A stretch of DNA of 64,000 nt from Deinococcus sp. KSM4-11 (GTDB lineage Bacteria > Deinococcota > Deinococci > Deinococcales > Deinococcaceae), in the NCBI RefSeq assembly GCF_004801415.1, contig NZ_SSNX01000003.1:248001-312000 (forward strand). The letters run 5' to 3'. Shown here one piece after another: positions 10,206 to 18,168 of this stretch (the stretch's first letter is position 1; every line of letters begins with the position of its first letter). The position numbers and the translations under genes were made by a program. The notes under the pieces were generated by a model, which was given only the letters and a program-made list of their open reading frames with translations, searched no databases and was not told the DNA's origin.

Positions 10206-11549
10206 ATGGCGCATTTTCCTTCCGGGTTCGTGTGGGGCGCGGCGACCGCGTCGTATCAGATCGAGGGCGCGGTTCAGGAGGGTGGGCGCGGCACGAGCGT
10301 GTGGGACACCTTCGCGCACACGCCAGGGCGGATCAAGGGTGGTGAGACCGGCGACGTCGCCTGTGACCACTACCACCGCTACCGCGAGGACGTGGCCCTG
10401 ATGCAGGCCCTGGGCCTGAACGCGTACCGCTTCTCCATCGCGTGGCCGCGCGTGCAGCCCGATGGTCGTGGGCGCGTGAACGAGGCGGGTCTGGCGTTCT
10501 ACGACCGCCTGGTGGATGAACTGCTGGGTGCGGACATCCAGCCGTGGGCCACCCTGTTCCACTGGGATCTGCCGCAGGCCCTGGAGGACTCGGGCGGGTG
10601 GTTGAACCGCGACACGGCGCACCGGTTCGAGGAGTACGCGTTCCTGGTGGGCGCGCGCCTCGCGGATCGCGTGACGGGCTTCATGACCCTGAACGAGACG
10701 TACATCCACTTCCTGCTCGGATACGCGCTGGGCCAGCACGCGCCGGGGCGCACGCTGGGCCTGCACGCCTTCCCGGCCGCGCACCACCAGCTCCTCGGGC
10801 ACGGCCTGGCGGTGCGGGCGCTGCGAGAGGCGGGCGCGCGGAGCATCGGCATCGCGAACAACTTCGCGCCGGTGTGGCCGGCTGGCGAGCGGGACGCCGA
10901 TCTGGACGCCGCCAACCGCGTGGACGCGCTGCACAACCACCTCTTCACCGATCCCCTGCTCCGGGGCGAGTATCCGGCGCTGGCCCTGGACATCGTGCAG
11001 GGCACCGATCCGGCGCTGCTGGACGTGATCCTGCCGGGCGACCTGGCGGTCATGGCCGCGCCGCTGGATTTCCTGGGCGTGAACTACTACCAGCCGGACT
11101 ACGTGAAGGCTAACCCGGCCTCTCCCACCTTCGGCATCGAACTGGGCCGCCTTCCGGATCGGGACTACACGGCCTTCGGCTGGCCGGTCGTGCCGGAGGG
11201 CCTCACGCAGACGCTGACCGGCCTGAAGGCCCGCTACGGCGAGACCTGCCCGCCCCTGTACGTGACCGAGAGCGGCTGCTCCGTGAACGACGTGGTGGAT
11301 CAGGATGGACGCGTACGCGACGACTTCCGCATCCGGTACCACGAGGCCCACATCGACGCTGTCCAGGACGCGATCACGCAGGGCGCCGAGGTGCGCGGGT
11401 ACTTCGCGTGGTCCTTGATGGACAACTTCGAGTGGGCGGAAGGGTACAGCCAGCGCTTCGGCCTGGTACACGTGGACTACGCCACGCAGGTACGGACTCC
11501 CAAGGACAGTTACCGCTGGTTCCAGAACTTCCTGCGCGATCAGGCGTAG
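10206..11549 (+). CDS. GH1 family beta-glycosidase
   Basis: Intracellular retaining beta-glucosidase-like enzyme of 447 residues. It begins FPSGFVWGAATASYQIEGA, has HYHRYREDVALMQALGLNAY and the end motif GYFAWSLMDNFEWAEGY, all GH1 hallmarks. The acid/base is Glu164 in TLNETY, where most GH1 enzymes have NEP, and the nucleophile motif is VTESGC instead of ITENG: both Glu are kept but neighbours differ, so specificity may be altered. ATG 10206 has GGAGGG upstream. It stands alone, about 37 kb from a more typical GH1 paralogue. Confidence 0.9.
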   Translation: MAHFPSGFVWGAATASYQIEGAVQEGGRGTSVWDTFAHTPGRIKGGETGDVACDHYHRYREDVALMQALGLNAYRFSIAWPRVQPDGRGRVNEAGLAFYDRLVDELLGADIQPWATLFHWDLPQALEDSGGWLNRDTAHRFEEYAFLVGARLADRVTGFMTLNETYIHFLLGYALGQHAPGRTLGLHAFPAAHHQLLGHGLAVRALREAGARSIGIANNFAPVWPAGERDADLDAANRVDALHNHLFTDPLLRGEYPALALDIVQGTDPALLDVILPGDLAVMAAPLDFLGVNYYQPDYVKANPASPTFGIELGRLPDRDYTAFGWPVVPEGLTQTLTGLKARYGETCPPLYVTESGCSVNDVVDQDGRVRDDFRIRYHEAHIDAVQDAITQGAEVRGYFAWSLMDNFEWAEGYSQRFGLVHVDYATQVRTPKDSYRWFQNFLRDQA

Positions 11550-11588
11550 CGCACGGATTCAGGAGTGTTGGCGTTCCGGATGATGATT

Positions 11589-11618
11589 ACCGGTGTCGGG
11601 CACATTCACGACACCGGT
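11589..11618. terminator. Perfect 10-bp inverted repeat between convergent genes
   Basis: ACCGGTGTCG / CGACACCGGT with a 10-base loop, lying between the end of the GH1 gene and the end of the minus-strand lipoprotein gene. It is symmetrical and could terminate both transcripts; no T-run follows on either side. Confidence 0.5.
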
Positions 11619-11649
11619 GGAAATATCCTGCCTATGGGTGACGCTCAGG

Positions 11650-12144
11650 TCACTTGACGGTCACCGTGCAGGTGCCACCCGTGAGCTTGACGCCCGTTCC
11701 ATCGAGTTTGGCAAACACGGCGTTCAGTTCTGCCTCGCTGCCGCTGATGCCCACACCTGTGATCGGCGTCTTGAGCACGCGCCCTCCACCAGGGCCGTCC
11801 TTGGCCACGCCGCCGAAGACGATACAGGCCTTCTCCCGCTTGGGGTCACTGTTGTCCCAGAACTGGCTGGTGCCCGTTCCAGCGGGACTGCTCACGTACA
11901 CGTAGTAGGTGTCCGTGTCGAATTTCCAGGAGTCGCTCACCCTGTTGTAGACCGGAGCGCTCTTCAGGACGATGGTGCCGTTCATGGGCTCATTGAACTG
12001 ATCCCGGCCGCCAATCGTGAGGGTGTCGCCCTGTCGGATCAGGCCTGTCGGGGCGGCAGTCTGGGCGGTGGAACTCCCTGTGGCGGAGGGGGCGCAGGCG
12101 GCGAGCAGGAAGGCGGGGACAAGGGCCAGCAGGGAGAATCTCAT
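11650..12144 (-). CDS. Putative lipoprotein, 164 aa
   Basis: The protein starts MRFSLLALVPAFLLAAC, a signal peptide with lipobox LAAC (Cys17), so it should be lipid-anchored. A low-complexity Ala/Thr/Ser linker follows and then a beta-rich domain with two later cysteines (EKACIVFGG and GGTCTVTVK) that could form a disulfide. No family recognised. ATG 12144 is supported by TACAGT seven bases upstream with no Shine-Dalgarno (leaderless type). An upstream open frame without the signal peptide is a shadow of the methyltransferase gene. Confidence 0.8.
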   Translation of the reverse strand: MRFSLLALVPAFLLAACAPSATGSSTAQTAAPTGLIRQGDTLTIGGRDQFNEPMNGTIVLKSAPVYNRVSDSWKFDTDTYYVYVSSPAGTGTSQFWDNSDPKREKACIVFGGVAKDGPGGGRVLKTPITGVGISGSEAELNAVFAKLDGTGVKLTGGTCTVTVK

Positions 12145-12151
12145 GCCCGAC

Positions 12152-12157
12152 ACTGTA
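12152..12157 (-). promoter_or_regulatory. -10 element (TACAGT), lipoprotein gene
   Basis: TACAGT on the minus strand, seven bases before ATG 12144; leaderless arrangement. Confidence 0.5.
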
Positions 12158-12227
12158 AGGACGGCAGGAGGGCGATGTGAGCGACATTGACCACCCTCCC
12201 CCAGCGGGTGGTGGGCCTGGGCGCCGC

Positions 12228-13148
12228 TCACAGTTCCAGGCCGCGTGGCGTGGGGAGTCCGGCGGGAATGGCCGTCACCAGGATCTCGTGCCGGCCGGTC
12301 ACGAAGACCTTGAAGCCGTGCTTGTGCAGGCCGCGCCGGGCATCGGTCACGTCGGCCATGAGCAGGCTGGAGTCCGGCCGGGCAAAGTTCCGCACCCGCG
12401 CGCCGGGGCTCAGGGTGCCGTCCCGGTAGCGGGCATTCGGGTACCCGAGGATCAGGCCGCCGGTGGGCGTCAGGTGGTGCCGGCGCAGCGCGGCCAGCAG
12501 CACGTCCTGCCGGATGCCGGGGCTCTGGAGGAGGCTCAGGGTGATCACCAGATCGAAGCGGCCCAGTTCCGGCCAGGGCAGGGTCGTCACGTCGCTCTGG
12601 TGGAAGGTGGCCTGCGGGAAGCGGAGCCGAGCCGTACCGAGCGCCGAAGCGTCCACGTCCACGCCATGCAGGTCGAAGGTTCGCTCCGGGAAGGCCAGCG
12701 CCAGGGCGTCGAATTCCCGCGCCCGGTTCACGCCGAGTGCCAGCACCCGCCCGCCTGCCGGGGGATTCACGCGCCGCAGGGCCTCCACGAAGGTCAGCAG
12801 GAAGGTGGGGTCTTCGAGTTTGTCCACGCGCGCCCAGTCGCCCTGCGCGCCGTACCCGGCGGCGTCGGGCTCCGGGGTGGGGCCGAAGGCCCGCAGGCGG
12901 ACGCGCACCCGGCCGGGTTCCATCCGCTCCGGCGTGAGCAGGTGGGCGCTCAGCGCGTCGGCCACCTCGACCCACACGGCCCACGGGCGGTGGACGCCGT
13001 GCGGGGTGACCTCGCCCGCGTACAGGCCCACTCCTGCGTCCGGGTCGGGCACGGTGAATGCCACTTCTCCGGCATCACGGAGCGCCCGGCGCAGCCGGGG
13101 AAGGATGGTGGACAGGGGGTCGAGGGTAAAGGCAAAGGAAGTGGGCAT
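12228..13148 (-). CDS. Class I SAM-dependent methyltransferase-like protein
   Basis: The C-terminal half of this 306-residue protein has the class I methyltransferase order: a strand plus loop near GRVLALGVNRAREFD, acidic DLHGVDVDASAL (ribose contact), SDVTTLPW, FDLVITLSLLQ and a late GGLILGYPN strand. The first strand lacks the usual GxGxG, so cofactor binding is likely but not certain. The N-terminal 120 residues match nothing I recognise. ATG 13148 follows a terminator hairpin by a few bases and has no strong Shine-Dalgarno. Substrate unknown. Confidence 0.7.
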   Translation of the reverse strand: MPTSFAFTLDPLSTILPRLRRALRDAGEVAFTVPDPDAGVGLYAGEVTPHGVHRPWAVWVEVADALSAHLLTPERMEPGRVRVRLRAFGPTPEPDAAGYGAQGDWARVDKLEDPTFLLTFVEALRRVNPPAGGRVLALGVNRAREFDALALAFPERTFDLHGVDVDASALGTARLRFPQATFHQSDVTTLPWPELGRFDLVITLSLLQSPGIRQDVLLAALRRHHLTPTGGLILGYPNARYRDGTLSPGARVRNFARPDSSLLMADVTDARRGLHKHGFKVFVTGRHEILVTAIPAGLPTPRGLEL

Positions 13149-13178
13149 GAGAAAACCCCGCCAGCATAGACGGGGTTC
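13149..13178 (-). terminator. Rho-independent terminator after the 98-aa gene
   Basis: On the minus strand AACCCCG, ten-base loop, CGGGGTT then TTCTC. It follows the stop at 13209 and ends right before the next start at 13148, so it insulates the methyltransferase gene or could attenuate it. Confidence 0.7.
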
Positions 13179-13208
13179 ACGGACAATGGGCTCGGGCGGG
13201 TGCCGAAG

Positions 13209-13505
13209 TTAGCCCTGGAGCGCGGCGGCGAGCTGACGCAGGCCGTCCTGGTCGGCCGCCGGGGCAGCCGGGGCGAGGCTCTCGGTGGCCGCACCCAGAT
13301 TCGGGAGCAGGGCGGCGGCACCGGCCAGATCGCCGCTTTCCAGGGCGGCCTTCAGGCTGGCGAGGTGCTCGACGACGGTCTCGGCACCGGGCACGCCGTC
13401 CAGCGTCTGGTGCCACGAGGTGACGTTGGCGACGGCCGCACTGGCGGGCACGCCCTGAAGTCCGCCCGAAAGGGCATCGATGGTCTGCTTGAGCTGTTCG
13501 TTCAT
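13209..13505 (-). CDS. Small hypothetical protein, 98 aa
   Basis: Begins MNEQLKQTIDALSGGLQGVP and is Ala/Leu-rich, likely all-helical, ending LRQLAAALQG. No known family; resembles small abundant helical proteins of unknown role. AGGAGGT is ideally placed before ATG 13505, an unusually strong ribosome binding site for this window, so high expression is plausible. It is monocistronic, bounded downstream by a clear terminator. Confidence 0.8.
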   Translation of the reverse strand: MNEQLKQTIDALSGGLQGVPASAAVANVTSWHQTLDGVPGAETVVEHLASLKAALESGDLAGAAALLPNLGAATESLAPAAPAADQDGLRQLAAALQG

Positions 13506-13648
13506 GGTTGACCTCCTGAAACTGGGTTGTCCTGCCCGGCCAGCAGATCATCCCGGCAGGCTGCGAAGTGTAGGCCTGCACGCTTCATGAAGCATGCCAA
13601 GTGTAAGAAAAATACCGTCCTGGCACGGAATTTGAGGGGAGAGCTACG

Positions 13649-14071
13649 GTGATCGGGCAGGGTTTGCACTGGCCTGACGAAGTGACCTCCCGCCCCGATC
13701 TCACTGGTCTGCAACTTGAAGTGCTGCTGACCCGCGTGTTCCTGAAGGCCGCCGATCCCGGCCCGGCCCACGCGCGCCTGCGCCTGCGCTTCCTGCACAC
13801 CGATCCGGATGCCTGCGTGCTGGTAGACGGACGGAGTGGCGCGTCGGTCATCACCACCGGACTGCTTGCCCGGTCAGGCACGGCCGACCTGACCTTCCAC
13901 CTGCGCGGCCCCGGCGCGCACCGCTTCTGGCGCGGCGACCTGAACGTCGTGGCGGCCATGACCGACGGCACACTTCGCATTGAAGGCGCGCTCCTGCGCG
14001 CTCTGGCCCTGGCGCCCGGCCTGAAACTGGTACAGGCGGCCTACCGGGAATTGATGGATGAACTGGATTGA
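13649..14071 (+). CDS. SCP2 sterol-binding-like domain protein
   Basis: A 140-residue protein whose second half (TADLTFHLRGPGAHRFWRGD, LNVVAAMTDGTLRIEG, LKLVQAAYRELMDEL) follows the SCP2 pattern of a beta sheet covering a hydrophobic tunnel, with the conserved HxFW and final aromatic helix. SCP2 domains bind lipids; the ligand here is unknown. GTG 13649 is chosen for GGGGAG about eight bases upstream. It is divergent from the 98-aa gene. Confidence 0.7.
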   Translation: MIGQGLHWPDEVTSRPDLTGLQLEVLLTRVFLKAADPGPAHARLRLRFLHTDPDACVLVDGRSGASVITTGLLARSGTADLTFHLRGPGAHRFWRGDLNVVAAMTDGTLRIEGALLRALALAPGLKLVQAAYRELMDELD

Positions 14072-14203
14072 TATGCCTAGGCTAGCGTGTGGTTCACAGC
14101 AAGTCTAAGCTGCTCTAAAGATCAACCGAGAGAAGTGCGTCGCAGCGGGAATGGAGCTTTCTCCCACTCTCTGGAATAAAGAGCAATGGTAGCTGCGAGG
14201 TAC

Positions 14204-14587
14204 TTAACCGTCGCGCTCAAAAATGACTTGCTGGGTCGCCATATCAACTTCTTTCGACCGCCAGCCGGACGACAACCAGGCTTTAGCCTGTGAATGATTC
14301 GGATCATTCGCCCACCAAGCCCGATAAATCGCGGCAGACGCCGGCAGATCGGAGCCATGAGCTCTCCTAACGTCGGCAAAAGACATCTGAATCCTACATT
14401 CCTTAATATCACTAAAATATTTAGTGAGTCTGCCGTATTTTCCAGACACTCTGACCTCACCTCGTCCACGACTTGAACGCAGGGGCTGTACAGTTTCCCA
14501 AATCATTTCAGCGCTTGCCTCAGTGGGAAAGTCGAGCTTGAGGATTTGAATACCGTCCTCGACGAGCACCAGGGAAATGTTTTTCAT
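14204..14587 (-). CDS. DUF7662-like hypothetical protein, probably acquired
   Basis: The 127-residue protein has KYGRLTKYF, an SFADVRRAHGSDLPASA stretch and YRAWWANDPNHSQAKAWLSS then VDMATQQVIFERDG, a pattern I associate with the DUF7662 family found scattered in mobile or defence-like contexts. Function is unknown. Its base composition is clearly more AT-rich than its neighbours, suggesting horizontal transfer. ATG 14587 has no Shine-Dalgarno but TAAAGT lies six bases upstream, and a perfect inverted repeat overlaps that element. It lies downstream of trmB on the same strand. Confidence 0.75.
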   Translation of the reverse strand: MKNISLVLVEDGIQILKLDFPTEASAEMIWETVQPLRSSRGRGEVRVSGKYGRLTKYFSDIKECRIQMSFADVRRAHGSDLPASAAIYRAWWANDPNHSQAKAWLSSGWRSKEVDMATQQVIFERDG

Positions 14588-14595
14588 GAAGATAC

Positions 14596-14616
14596 TTTAG
14601 TACCAGATATACTAAA
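14596..14616. promoter_or_regulatory. Inverted repeat TTTAGTA-N7-TACTAAA (candidate operator)
   Basis: Perfect 7-bp arms at 14596-14602 and 14610-14616 in AT-rich DNA, between the trmB stop and the DUF7662-like start, touching the putative -10. Geometry suits a dimeric repressor. Confidence 0.5.
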
Positions 14617-14619
14617 CTC

Positions 14620-15594
14620 TCAGTACCCCCGGTGCCTAACCACTGCTCCCTGCGCCTCCAGCCACTGCGTGACCGCGCCCACGGCGGCCTTCACGCCCGG
14701 CGTGATGATCGGGCCGCCGAACTTCGCGAGCCGCACCAGATGCGTGCCGTCCTCACGGCCGGTGATGCCGATCAGGACTTCCTGCGTGAGTTCCCCCTCG
14801 ACGACGTGTGCCAGGGTCACCCAGCCGTCGCGGCGCAGACTGCCGTACAGATCGAGCAGGATGACCGTCCAGGTGCCATGCGGACTGCGAACCGTAACCT
14901 TGTCGAAGTCAGTGGGGGCAAACGTGGCGGGCAGGGTCAGAACGGCGTGCGGCACAGTGGATTCGTCCTCCGGGTAGGGGCGCAGATCGCCGTGGGGCAC
15001 GGGCGCGTGGGCGGTGGGCGTGAAGCGGGCGTGGTGGGCATCGAGGCCCAGGTCGCGCCATTTCTGGGCGTACTTCGTTTCCAGAGCGGCGGCGGGCGGC
15101 GGGCCGACCTGCACGGCCATGACACCGCTCGCGTGGGCTTCCTGCACCGCGAAGTCGAAGTACTCGTCGTGATCCGTGGTGAGCAGCACCTCGCCGCCGG
15201 GCTTCAGGCGACTGGCGGCCAGCCGGAAGAAGGGCGCGCGCAGCAGGCGGTGTTCCGTGTGCCCGGCCTTGGGCCACGGATCGGGGAAGTTCACGATGAT
15301 CCGGTCGAGTGCGCCGTGCGGGATCACCTTGCGCAGCAGCACGTCGGCGGGCAGTTTGGTCAGCAGGCCGCTGCCCAGGCCCGCCTCCGTCAGGCGTCGG
15401 TGGGCTTTCAGGAGGGATACGCCGGAGAGTTCCACGCCCAGGTAGTTCGGCGTCTCCGGGAAGGTGGGAGCGTAGTGGGGCCAGAAGCGGCCGTCACCGA
15501 AGCCGATCTCCAGCATCCATGGTCGCCCCGGCGTGTCCGGGTACAGCCGGGCTGGAGCGTCCGGAAAGTGGAAGTCGCCCAGGCGATAGATCAT
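14620..15594 (-). CDS. trmB: tRNA (guanine46-N7)-methyltransferase with C-terminal extension
   Basis: TrmB methylates G46 of tRNA using SAM. The first 215 residues show the SAM site MLEIGFGDGRF, the loop VELSGVSLLKAHRR, the family signature NFPDPWPKAGHTEHRL and GGEVLLTTDHDEY. Typical TrmB ends near residue 220, but this one continues to 324 with a beta-rich domain (TWTVILLDLYGSL, LTQEVLIGITGREDG, RLAKFGGPIITPGV), an extension I associate with the Deinococcus-Thermus group. ATG 15594 overlaps the stop of the FAD gene (ATGA). Confidence 0.93.
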   Translation of the reverse strand: MIYRLGDFHFPDAPARLYPDTPGRPWMLEIGFGDGRFWPHYAPTFPETPNYLGVELSGVSLLKAHRRLTEAGLGSGLLTKLPADVLLRKVIPHGALDRIIVNFPDPWPKAGHTEHRLLRAPFFRLAASRLKPGGEVLLTTDHDEYFDFAVQEAHASGVMAVQVGPPPAAALETKYAQKWRDLGLDAHHARFTPTAHAPVPHGDLRPYPEDESTVPHAVLTLPATFAPTDFDKVTVRSPHGTWTVILLDLYGSLRRDGWVTLAHVVEGELTQEVLIGITGREDGTHLVRLAKFGGPIITPGVKAAVGAVTQWLEAQGAVVRHRGY

Positions 15595-16349
15595 GCGTCT
15601 CCCTCCAGAAGGTCGGCGGCGAGGCGCGCGGCATCTGTCAGCACGCTGGCGTAGGTGTGATCGCCCGGCGTGCACTGGCCCAGCATGCACACCCGTTCCA
15701 GGCGGTTCACGCGGAAGCCGCTCAGTTCGGTCGGTGCGGGGGTCAGGAACCGCACGTCGTAGGCGGGGGCGCCGTCCACGCTGGCGGCGGTTCGCTCGGC
15801 CCCGACCAGCCAGATGCCGCTGCGCGCGAGGTCGTCGGCCAGGAAGTCGTAGGCGACCTCGCTGAGCCGCCCGGCCTCCTCCATGCCGTCTCCGATCAGC
15901 AGGCGGCCCTTGAGGAACGCGCCGACCGCCAGCACCACCTGCCGCGCGTGCAGCTGCGGGCCTTCCCAGGTGGCCAGCACGACCTGCTCATGCTCCTCGT
16001 CCAGGGCAGTCACCGTGCTCTGCAACAGGTGAATCCCGCTGGTGGCCTCGATCTCGGCTTTCAGGTTCCGGTGGAAGGTCCAGCCGTCCGTGTCGGGCGC
16101 AACGCACCGCTGCACCAGGGCGAAGACGCTGTCTGGCGGGAAATCCGCCCCGCCCGTGGTCGGCTGGTACAGCGTGCCCAGATGGTCGAGGGCCTGCGAG
16201 ACGAGCAGCACGTCCCGCCCGGCGAGCGCGAGCCGCCACGCGAGTTCCGTCCCCGCCAACCCGGCCCCGACGACGGCGACGTCGTACAGGTGGCCGGGCT
16301 GCGGGCGGCTGCGGGGAGCGCGTCCATGTTGAGACTGAGGGCCGAACAT
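15591..16349 (-). CDS. Short GidA/MnmG-like FAD-dependent oxidoreductase
   Basis: The 252-residue protein has a dinucleotide-binding motif VAVVGAGLAGTELAWRLA at about 24-41, RQVVLAVGAFLKG (second FAD contact) and a C-terminal FAD motif ending GDHTYASVLTDAARLAADLL. It resembles the FAD domain of MnmG/TrmFO but lacks their large insert and C-terminal tRNA-binding parts, so it is not full-length MnmG. Its overlap with trmB hints at a tRNA-related role, which is inference. TACACT lies eight bases before ATG 16349. Confidence 0.8.
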   Translation of the reverse strand: MFGPQSQHGRAPRSRPQPGHLYDVAVVGAGLAGTELAWRLALAGRDVLLVSQALDHLGTLYQPTTGGADFPPDSVFALVQRCVAPDTDGWTFHRNLKAEIEATSGIHLLQSTVTALDEEHEQVVLATWEGPQLHARQVVLAVGAFLKGRLLIGDGMEEAGRLSEVAYDFLADDLARSGIWLVGAERTAASVDGAPAYDVRFLTPAPTELSGFRVNRLERVCMLGQCTPGDHTYASVLTDAARLAADLLEGDA

Positions 16350-16357
16350 CGCCCAGA

Positions 16358-16363
16358 AGTGTA
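16358..16363 (-). promoter_or_regulatory. -10 element (TACACT), FAD oxidoreductase-trmB operon
   Basis: TACACT on the minus strand, eight bases before ATG 16349; no Shine-Dalgarno. Confidence 0.45.
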
Positions 16364-16412
16364 GCCCAGCCGGTCAGGGGCACTTTTCCGGCGGCGGGCC
16401 CGTACCGCCTGG

Positions 16413-17024
16413 TCAGTGTCGTCCGGCCTCGGCCTGCGCCATCAGGGCGGCCGTTTCCCGCTCCTCACCGCGCCCACTGACGGCCAGCGCGGCGTGGACA
16501 TTCACTCGATCCTGCGCGGTCTTGTTCTGACTGAGCTTGAATTTGCCCTCCAGCCGCGCCACCCGCACCTCGAAGGTCACGACGCCTGCCAGCATCCGCC
16601 GCTCGAAGTCCGGGGGGATGGCGGCCATGTCCGGCGTGAACTGCGCGACCAGCGAGAAGGCGATCCGTCGCGTCTCGTCACCGTCTACCACGCGGGCGGG
16701 GCCGGTCGCGTGCACGGCCGCGTAGTTCCAGGTGGGGACGTTCGGCGCGGAGGCGTACCACGCCGGGTCGATCAGCGCATGTGGCCCGTGGAAGATCACC
16801 AGCACGTCGCGTCCAGACCCGAAGTGCTGCCACTGCGGATTGGCCCGCGCGAGGTGCGAACGCAGGAACACGCCGCCGTCCGCGTCCGGCTCGACCAGCA
16901 TGGGCAGATGGGTGGCGAAGGGCACGCCGCCCGGCGCGGTCACGAGCATCACGAAGGGGTGGGCGCGCATGAACGCGAGCAGCTCGGCCTGATCCTGGTT
17001 ACGAAAGTGGGCGGGCACGTACAT
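16413..17024 (-). CDS. PaiB-family FMN-binding protein
   Basis: The 203-residue protein matches PaiB-type split-barrel FMN-binding proteins: MYVPAHFRNQD start, HLPMLVEPD, FLRSHLARANPQW, VIFHGPHALIDPAWY, VPTWNYAAVHATG and the end motif LEGKFKLSQNKTAQDR. PaiB was named as a negative regulator of sporulation in Bacillus, but in non-sporulating bacteria the role is unclear and may be flavin- or heme-related oxidoreduction. TAGCCT lies six bases before ATG 17024. It is divergent from the rluA-type gene. Confidence 0.9.
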   Translation of the reverse strand: MYVPAHFRNQDQAELLAFMRAHPFVMLVTAPGGVPFATHLPMLVEPDADGGVFLRSHLARANPQWQHFGSGRDVLVIFHGPHALIDPAWYASAPNVPTWNYAAVHATGPARVVDGDETRRIAFSLVAQFTPDMAAIPPDFERRMLAGVVTFEVRVARLEGKFKLSQNKTAQDRVNVHAALAVSGRGEERETAALMAQAEAGRH

Positions 17025-17030
17025 ACCCCG

Positions 17031-17036
17031 AGGCTA
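17031..17036 (-). promoter_or_regulatory. -10 element (TAGCCT), PaiB-family gene
   Basis: TAGCCT on the minus strand, six bases before ATG 17024; leaderless arrangement. Confidence 0.5.
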
Positions 17037-17095
17037 AAGCCATGGGCCATAATCGCGACAGGGCCACTTCCTCGTCCGCCGGGCAGACCACCGCA

Positions 17096-17101
17096 CATAC
17101 T
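17096..17101 (+). promoter_or_regulatory. -10-like element (CATACT), pseudouridine synthase gene
   Basis: CATACT seven bases before GTG 17109; one mismatch to TANNNT. It helps fix this start. Confidence 0.4.
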
Positions 17102-17108
17102 GGACGGC

Positions 17109-18032
17109 GTGACCCTCAATGGCGGCTACGCCTACCCGTCCACCGTGCAGCGCGGCGGACAGACGGTGCTCGAGTTCCTGACGGCCCACTACACCCACTC
17201 GGATCGGGCCACCTGGGCCGCGCGGCTCTCGGCGGGCGAGGTGGCCCTGGACGGGGTGCAGGTGTGGGGATCCGAGGTGCTGCGGGCCGGGCAGGTGATC
17301 GTGTGGCGTCGCCCCCCCTGGCGGGAAGAGGACGCGCCCCTGCACTACGGCGTGCTGTACCAGGACGGCGGCCTGCTGGCCGTGAATAAGCCGTCGGGTC
17401 TGCCGACGCTGCCGGGGGGCGGCTTTCTGGAGCACACGCTGCTCAGTCTGGTACGCCGCGATGTGCCCGGCGCGTCGCCGCTCCACCGGCTGGGGCGCGG
17501 GACGAGCGGTGTGGTGCTGTTCGCGCTGGATGGGCAGGCAGGATCGGCGCTGGCCCGCGACTGGCGGGATCACGCAGTCCGCAAGACCTACCGGGCGCTC
17601 GTCTCGGGCGTGGTGGGGCCGAACGCCCTGACGGTCACGGCCCCCATCGGCCCGGTCAGGCATCCCCGGCTGGGCACTGTGCACGCGGCCACCCCCGGCG
17701 GCAAGGCGGCACGTTCAGACCTGCGGGTCGTCGAGCGACGACCGGACACCACAACACTGCTGGACGTGGACATCCACACCGGGCGGCCGCATCAGATCCG
17801 CGTCCATACGGCGTTCGCCGGGCACCCGCTGCTGGGCGACCCGCTGTACGCACCGGGCGGTGGCGTCCTGCCGGATCTTCCGGGCTTGCCGGGCGACCTG
17901 GGATACCACCTGCATGCGTGGCAGCTGTCGTTCACGCATCCCCGGACGGGTGCCGTGGTCACGGTGCTCGCCCCCCTACCTGGCGTACTGGCACGAACGG
18001 GCGAAACACGGCAAGATAGTGAATGTGAGTAA
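17109..18032 (+). CDS. RluA-family pseudouridine synthase
   Basis: Converts uridine to pseudouridine in rRNA or tRNA. The 307 residues show an S4-like N-terminus (WAARLSAGEVALDGVQV), the strand LAVNKPSGLPTLPGGG, the catalytic motif HRLGRGTSGVVLFAL (here RLGRGTSG where most have RLDxxTSG) and DVDIHTGRPHQIRVHTAFAG. The family's catalytic Asp is thus replaced by Gly within HRLGRGTSG, which is odd and could mean altered or lost activity. GTG 17109 is chosen from homology and a -10-like CATACT. Divergent from the PaiB-type gene. Confidence 0.85.
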   Translation: MTLNGGYAYPSTVQRGGQTVLEFLTAHYTHSDRATWAARLSAGEVALDGVQVWGSEVLRAGQVIVWRRPPWREEDAPLHYGVLYQDGGLLAVNKPSGLPTLPGGGFLEHTLLSLVRRDVPGASPLHRLGRGTSGVVLFALDGQAGSALARDWRDHAVRKTYRALVSGVVGPNALTVTAPIGPVRHPRLGTVHAATPGGKAARSDLRVVERRPDTTTLLDVDIHTGRPHQIRVHTAFAGHPLLGDPLYAPGGGVLPDLPGLPGDLGYHLHAWQLSFTHPRTGAVVTVLAPLPGVLARTGETRQDSECE

Positions 18033-18168
18033 TGCCACAAGAAAGTCGGAAGTCGGCACGGGTTCCCCGGGCACCGTGATCCGGTGACATGAGGGAAGGG
18101 CGGCCGCGCGGGAATCGGGACGCTTCGCCGTCCCGCGCGGCTGTCATGGTCTCGCAGCGGAGCCGGCC

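Noticed and set aside
11650..12984. 444-codon minus-strand frame ending as the lipoprotein
   Set aside because: Its first 280 codons are antisense/alternate-frame to the methyltransferase; the signal peptide shows the real start at 12144.
14122..14469. 115-codon minus-strand frame in the AT-rich patch
   Set aside because: Overlaps the DUF7662-like gene in another frame and shows no family signature.
16416..17108. Long plus-strand open frame in front of the pseudouridine synthase
   Set aside because: It is antisense to the PaiB-family gene and reads as low-complexity His/Arg-rich protein; the true start is GTG 17109.
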